Source: Erythrobacter sp. EC-HK427
GTDB lineage: Bacteria; Pseudomonadota; Alphaproteobacteria; Sphingomonadales; Sphingomonadaceae
Assembly: GCF_902498745.1 (NCBI RefSeq)
Contig: NZ_LR701479.1
Location: forward strand, 252,292-316,291
Length of the DNA stretch: 64,000 nt
Direction of reading: 5' to 3'
Part shown: positions 59,753 through 64,000 of the stretch, piece by piece
Layout of the letters: each line of letters begins with the position of its first letter
How positions within the stretch are numbered: the first letter of the stretch is position 1
Position numbers and translations under genes: made by a program
The notes under the pieces: model-generated
Seen by the model: only the letters and a program-made list of their open reading frames with translations
The model's database searches: none
Told to the model about the DNA's origin: nothing

Positions 59753-61657
59753 ATGGTTTTTGCACGCAAGGTCTGGAAGCTGCTGGTCGGCGTCAAGGAT
59801 GCGCTGGCGCTCATATTCCTGCTGCTGTTCTTCGTCGCCTTGTTCGGCATTTTGAGCGTGCGGCCCAATCCCGGCCTTGTCCGCGATGGCGCGCTGCTGC
59901 TCGATCTGGACGGCGTGGTGGTGGAAGAAGTCGCTCCGGTCGATCCGATTGCGGCGCTGCTCAGCCAGTCGATGCCAGTGCGCGAATATGCCGTGCGCGA
60001 TCTGGTGCGCGCAATCGATGCCGCGGCAGAAGACCCGCGCATCAATGTCCTCGCGCTCGATCTCACCGCATTCCTTGGCGGCGGCTATGTGCATATGCAG
60101 GAGCTATCGGACGCGGTCGAACGCTTCAAGGCGACCGAGAAACCGGTTTACACCTATGCCTTCGCAATGAGCGATGACGCGCTGATGCTGGCCGCGCATT
60201 CGGACGAAATCTGGGTTAATCCGCTGGGCGGCGCGGCGATCACCGGGCCGGGCGGCGAGCAATTGTATTACGCCAACGCGCTTGAGCAGTTCGATATCAC
60301 CGCCAATGTCTACCGCGTCGGCACGTATAAAAGCGCGGTGGAGCCGTGGACCGAAAGCGCCATGTCCGAAGAGGCGCGCGAGAATATGGCGCAATTGCTT
60401 TCCACCATCTGGGGCGAATGGCGCGCCAATATTGCCGCCGCGCGGCCCGATGCCGATATCGATCTGGTGACGGGCGACGTCGCCGCCTGGCTCGCTGCAT
60501 CAAATAATGATCTCGCCCAAGCCTCACTCGCGGCAGGCCTCGCCGACCGCATCGGCACACGCGTCGAGTGGGGCGAGCGGGTGGCCGAAGCGGCCGGTGC
60601 CGACGAATGGACGAGCGAACCCGGTGCCTTCGCCGCGACCGACTTCGATGCTTTCCTCGCCGATGTCGATGCCAATTTCGATTGGGTCGGCGGCGATAAA
60701 ATCGGTGTCGTCACCATTGCCGGCGAAATAACCGACGGCGATGTCGGCCCCGGCTCGGCCGGCGCGGAGCGGATCGAGCGCATTCTCGATGCTGCACTCG
60801 ATACAGAGCTAGATGCGCTGGTTGTGCGGGTGGATTCGCCCGGCGGATCGGTCACGGGCTCGGAAACCATCCGGCAGGCGATTTTGCGGTACAAGGATGC
60901 GGGCATCCCGATCGCGGTCTCCATGGGCAATTACGCAGCGAGCGGCGGTTATTGGGTGGCAACGCCGGGCGACCGCATCTTCGCCGAACCCGAGACGCTG
61001 ACCGGCTCTATCGGCGTGTTTGCGGTCTTCCCCAGCTTCGAAAACGTGCTCACCGAATATGGCGTGACCACTGATGGCGTGCGCACCACCGGCCTTTCCG
61101 GCCAGCCCGATTTGCTGGGTGGCCTCACCCCCGAAGTCGATGCACTGCTGCAAGGCAATGTCGAGAACATCTATGCCCGCTTCCTCGGCATCGTGGCCGA
61201 AAGCCGCTCGCTCAGCCTCGCGCGTGCCGACGAGCTGGCGCAGGGCCGCGTGTGGGATGGCGGCGCGGCGCGGCAGCTTGGGCTGGTTGACCAGTTCGGC
61301 GGGCTCGATACGGCGATTGTCTGGGCCGCCGAGCAGGCCGAGCTGGCCGAAGGCAGCTATGACGTGGTCTATCTGGGCGAAGGCGCCGACCAGTATGGTT
61401 CGCTCCTCTCCAATCTGCTCGCTGCCGAAAGCCCCGCTGGCGAAAGCGGCAGCCCCGATCTGGCCGCCATGTTCGCGCGCCGCGAGATGGCACGGATCGC
61501 CAGCATTCTGGGCGATTTCGAAGACCTGATGGGCCGCGAGGGCGTGCAGGCGCATTGCCTCGAATGCAGCGTACTGGGCGCGCAGCCCGAAGCGCGGGTG
61601 GCCGAAGTGCCGGAAAGCGGCTGGATGGGCCTCGCCGCCCGCTTTTTCGCCGACTGA
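59753..61657 (+). CDS. sppA: Signal peptide peptidase SppA, 67-kDa type
   Basis: Inner-membrane serine protease degrading cleaved signal peptides. The 634-residue protein has one N-terminal helix ([16 protein letters not shown], residues 18-33) and tandem peptidase domains. The Ser/Lys dyad fits Lys193 in YKSAVEPW and Ser397 in NYAASGGYW. The tandem layout is that of E. coli SppA. The last 40 residues carry two Cys in CLECS. It is divergent from pyrB and a single gene. Confidence 0.94.
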   Translation: MVFARKVWKLLVGVKDALALIFLLLFFVALFGILSVRPNPGLVRDGALLLDLDGVVVEEVAPVDPIAALLSQSMPVREYAVRDLVRAIDAAAEDPRINVLALDLTAFLGGGYVHMQELSDAVERFKATEKPVYTYAFAMSDDALMLAAHSDEIWVNPLGGAAITGPGGEQLYYANALEQFDITANVYRVGTYKSAVEPWTESAMSEEARENMAQLLSTIWGEWRANIAAARPDADIDLVTGDVAAWLAASNNDLAQASLAAGLADRIGTRVEWGERVAEAAGADEWTSEPGAFAATDFDAFLADVDANFDWVGGDKIGVVTIAGEITDGDVGPGSAGAERIERILDAALDTELDALVVRVDSPGGSVTGSETIRQAILRYKDAGIPIAVSMGNYAASGGYWVATPGDRIFAEPETLTGSIGVFAVFPSFENVLTEYGVTTDGVRTTGLSGQPDLLGGLTPEVDALLQGNVENIYARFLGIVAESRSLSLARADELAQGRVWDGGAARQLGLVDQFGGLDTAIVWAAEQAELAEGSYDVVYLGEGADQYGSLLSNLLAAESPAGESGSPDLAAMFARREMARIASILGDFEDLMGREGVQAHCLECSVLGAQPEARVAEVPESGWMGLAARFFAD

Positions 61658-61730
61658 CGATCAGGTGGACGAGAGGCGCTTGCCTTCGCCGCGCACCCGT
61701 GGCAAAGGCGCGCCCCTGCCAAGAATCGGC

Positions 61731-61805
61731 GGGCGCGTAGCTCAGTGGTAGAGCACACCCTTCACACGGGTGGGGTCGCAAGTTCAATCCTTGCCGCGCC
61801 CACCA
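61731..61805 (+). tRNA. tRNA-Val (anticodon CAC)
   Basis: Acceptor GGGCGCG pairs with CGCGCCC then ACCA, so CCA is encoded. The D-arm is GCTCAGTGGTAGAGC. Anticodon stem CACCC/GGGTG encloses TTCACAC (anticodon CAC). The T-arm has GTTCAATCC. It lies 73 bp after sppA and 72 bp before the VirB2-like gene. Confidence 0.95.
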
Positions 61806-61876
61806 TCTGCAGCAGTCTTCCCGGCACTCACGCAAGACGATTGGCAGCGCGCCTGCAAATGCGCTAGCCTCACGCC

Positions 61877-62212
61877 ATGTTCAACGCCTCCGCCAGCGAC
61901 GACCCGTTTGCCAGTTCGATTGGCTGGATCACCGGCACCATGCTCGGTGAATTGGCGGTTACGCTGTGCGTGCTGGCGGTCGCCTTTGTCGGGTTTTCTA
62001 TGCTGACGGGGCGCGTTTCGTTGCGGCGGGGCGGGCAGGTTATTCTCGGCTGCTTCCTGCTGCTGGGCGCGCCGGTGATCGCCGCCAATCTGCTGGCGCT
62101 GGCGGATGGCGGGGGTGGCCAACCGGAGGCGCGGCCAACCGTCGTCTACGAGGCGCAGCCGCGCGAACCCCTGCAACCGGCAGACGACACCGCCGCCCGG
62201 CCCACACCCTGA
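61877..62212 (+). CDS. TrbC/VirB2-family pilin
   Basis: Predicted major pilus subunit of a type IV secretion system, 111 residues. Two hydrophobic helices (about 27-46 and 54-74, with GRVSLRRGGQ between) are typical of VirB2/TrbC. The C-terminus is a Pro/Gln/Arg-rich tail. A cleaved N-terminal signal is not obvious. It is the first gene of the virB2-virB3-virB4 order and lies just past tRNA-Val. Confidence 0.82.
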   Translation: MFNASASDDPFASSIGWITGTMLGELAVTLCVLAVAFVGFSMLTGRVSLRRGGQVILGCFLLLGAPVIAANLLALADGGGGQPEARPTVVYEAQPREPLQPADDTAARPTP

Positions 62213-62348
62213 CGCCCGCCCACCGCTACAATGCGGCACACTTCCTTGCGCGAAGGCTCGACTCGCGCCGCAAGCCTTGCAATAAAGCGCGCTTGGTATT
62301 TTTGCGGATGCGCCGTCGGCAACGGCCCACGCGGAACAGGGGGATGAC

Positions 62349-62636
62349 ATGGCAGACAGCTTGCGCAGCGATACGCTGTTCTTGGCGCTGACCCGTCCGC
62401 AAATGTTTGCGGGCGTCACCTTCTCCTTCTTTGTCATCAACGCCATCATCTGCGTGGAGCTGTTCCTGATTTTCGGCAGCTTCTGGATCATCCCGCTCGC
62501 GCTGGCGATCCATGGTGCTGGCGTGGTGCTTTCGCTGCGGGAGCCGCGCATTGTCGAGCTGTGGCTCACGCGGATGCGGCATTGCCCGCGCGTCAAAAAC
62601 CACGCCCATTGGGGCTGCAATTCGTACCGCGCATGA
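62349..62636 (+). CDS. VirB3-family inner-membrane protein
   Basis: A 95-residue two-helix protein (FAGVTFSFFVINAIICVELF then FWIIPLALAIHGAGVVLSL) with the VirB3 pattern LFLALTRPQMFAGV near the start and LREPRIVELW after the second helix. VirB3 sits at the inner-membrane base of type IV secretion systems. AGGGGG lies ahead of ATG 62349. It overlaps the virB4 start by 4 nt (ATGA). The 136-bp gap before it shows no gene. Confidence 0.88.
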   Translation: MADSLRSDTLFLALTRPQMFAGVTFSFFVINAIICVELFLIFGSFWIIPLALAIHGAGVVLSLREPRIVELWLTRMRHCPRVKNHAHWGCNSYRA

Positions 62637-64000
62637 GCAAGCGGCGCGATCTGGTGCGGCGGGAAGCGCCGGCGGGGATGCATCTCCCCTATGCCCGCCA
62701 TCTGGACGCGGCGACGCTGCAAACGCGCGACGGGCTGCTGCTGCAGACGATCCGCATTGCCGGATTCCATTTCGAAACCGCCGATAGCGAGGAGCTGAAT
62801 TACCGCACCGAATTGCGCGATGCGATGCTGCGCGCGCTCGGAAATTCGCGATTTGCCGTCTATCACCATGTCGTGCGCCGCCGCGCCGATGTGGAGCTGG
62901 ACGGCGAATATCAGGATCGTTTCAGCCAAGGGCTGGATGCGCGTTGGCGGCAGCGGCTCGGGGCGAAGAACCTCTATGTCAACGACCTGTTCCTCACCAT
63001 CGTGCGGCGTCCGTTGCAGGGCCGCGTCGGCTGGGCGGAGCGGATTGGCAACTGGTTCACGAAGAAGAGCAGCCGCAATGCCGCGCTGATTGCGGGCGAG
63101 AAGGCGGCGCTCGACAATGCGCGGGATGCGGTGGTCTCGGCGCTGCGGCAATATGATCCGCATTTGCTCACCCGGTATGACACGGCGGATGGCGAGCGGT
63201 CGGAGCCGCTCGAATTTCTCTCCTATCTCTACAATGCCAATATGCGGCCCGTTGCGGTGCCGCATGGTGATGCCGGGCTGCATATCCCTGCGCGCCGCAT
63301 CAGTTTCGGCACGCACACGGCGGAGCTGGGGCCAGCGGGCGCGCTGGGGCGGCGGTTCATGGCGCTGATCTCGATCAAGGATTATCCCGGCCGCACCATG
63401 CCGGGAATGTTCGACGAGCTGTATCGCCTGCCCTTCGAACTCGACGTGACGCAAAGTTTCGCCTTCGTCGAACGCGCGGCCGCGCTCGACCGGATGAATC
63501 TGGCGCTGCGAAGGATGCGCTCGGCGGAGGACGAGGCGCTGTCGCTGCGCGACGAGCTGGTCGATGCCAAAGACGAAGTCGCCGCAGGCCGCGCCGGATT
63601 TGGCGAGCATCACACCACTATCACCATTCACGCCGATGATCTGGGCCTGCTCGACGGGCAAACCGCCGAAGTCATCGCGCTGCTCGCCGATCTGGGCATA
63701 ACCGCCGTGCGGGAGGATCTGGCGCTGGAGCCAACCTTCTGGGCGCGCTTCCCCGGCAATTTCAAATATATCGCGCGGCGCGGGCTCGTCTCGACGACCA
63801 ATTTTGCAGGACTCGCGAGCCTGCACAATTTCGCCACCGGGCGCGCGCGCGGCAATCACTGGGGCGATGCCGTGACCCTGTTCGAGACGACGGCGGCTGG
63901 CCCATACTACTTCAACTTCCACCAGCGTGATCTGGGCAATTTCACCGTGATCGGCCCCTCGGGCAGCGGCAAGACGGTGGTGATGAATTTCCTGCTGGCG
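62633..64000 (+). CDS. VirB4-family type IV secretion ATPase, partial at right edge
   Basis: The ATG at 62633 (MSKRRDLVRREAP) is coupled to virB3 by a 4-nt overlap, and the frame stays open for 456 codons to the end of the window. The N-terminal CagE/TrbE/VirB domain includes YHHVVRRRADVEL, the ISFGTHTAELG block and GGTLG-like sequence. Walker A GPSGSGKT lies at residues 441-448, where the ATPase domain begins. VirB4 powers substrate transfer and pilus assembly. Full length is normally near 790 residues, so about 40% is missing. Confidence 0.93.
   Translation, partial: MSKRRDLVRREAPAGMHLPYARHLDAATLQTRDGLLLQTIRIAGFHFETADSEELNYRTELRDAMLRALGNSRFAVYHHVVRRRADVELDGEYQDRFSQGLDARWRQRLGAKNLYVNDLFLTIVRRPLQGRVGWAERIGNWFTKKSSRNAALIAGEKAALDNARDAVVSALRQYDPHLLTRYDTADGERSEPLEFLSYLYNANMRPVAVPHGDAGLHIPARRISFGTHTAELGPAGALGRRFMALISIKDYPGRTMPGMFDELYRLPFELDVTQSFAFVERAAALDRMNLALRRMRSAEDEALSLRDELVDAKDEVAAGRAGFGEHHTTITIHADDLGLLDGQTAEVIALLADLGITAVREDLALEPTFWARFPGNFKYIARRGLVSTTNFAGLASLHNFATGRARGNHWGDAVTLFETTAAGPYYFNFHQRDLGNFTVIGPSGSGKTVVMNFLLA

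Noticed and set aside
61784-63922. A 712-codon open frame on the minus strand
   Set aside because: It runs antisense to virB2, virB3 and virB4 and overlaps tRNA-Val; the plus-strand genes have clear family motifs.

Overview
The window looks like chromosomal DNA from a GC-rich alphaproteobacterium of the order Sphingomonadales, most likely an Erythrobacteraceae-type organism. This is inferred from family content, not from a database search: a ChpT histidine phosphotransferase, an ATP12-type F1 assembly chaperone, DUF3297, a TIGR02186/TauE pair, a TorF-type porin, an RpoH with the alphaproteobacterial QKKLFFNLR box, and abundant TonB-dependent receptors. Coding density is high, with many 1-8 nt overlaps between consecutive genes. 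Several starts are TTG or GTG.

Layout. 1-9.7 kb: DUF4153 membrane protein, FKBP isomerase, ribosomal protein S21, then crcB, an RluC-type pseudouridine synthase, a HAD phosphatase, a small membrane protein and the ATP12 chaperone as an overlapping operon, followed on the minus strand by a four-gene Mla/MCE lipid transporter. 9.8-21.7 kb: valS (carrying two in-frame palindromic repeat insertions), queE, a HerA-like ATPase, TIGR02186 plus TauE, an NfrB-like glycosyltransferase with a putative beta-barrel partner, nhaA and DUF3297. 21.8-32.3 kb: tRNA-Leu, trigger factor, two paralogous TonB receptors around a secreted amidase, clpP and clpX, and a partial copy of the clpX 3' end. 32.2-45.4 kb: an EEP-like protein, a fasciclin protein downstream of a SigK/RskA-like pair, polysaccharide deacetylase, a cation efflux pump, mtgA, rpoH, rluD, a GIY-YIG nuclease flanked by inverted repeats, a JAMM protease, chpT, an amidase, an AhpD-like protein, aqpZ and rnpB. 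45.4-56.6 kb: a PPP-type phosphatase, TorF porin, glyoxalase I, der, bacterioferritin with its ferredoxin, DUF418, and two SPOR-domain proteins around a ParA/RHH pair. 56.6-64 kb: an SDR, pyrC-like (probably inactive) and pyrB, sppA, tRNA-Val, and the start of a VirB-type secretion operon (virB2, virB3, partial virB4) running off the right edge.

The main unusual layer is repetitive DNA. Family A is a palindromic element of roughly 90-120 bp rich in CCCCTCCC/GGGAGGGG. It occurs twice inside valS, once before queE (where it supplies the ribosome-binding site) and once before the ECF sigma gene. Family B carries CCTGAGCTTGTCGAAGG arms. It occurs as two short hairpin copies and once as arms enclosing a GIY-YIG nuclease gene, an arrangement resembling non-autonomous and nuclease-bearing forms of one element. 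Arrays of a TGCCTAN heptamer occur at three places, two of them flanking a family B copy in opposite orientation.
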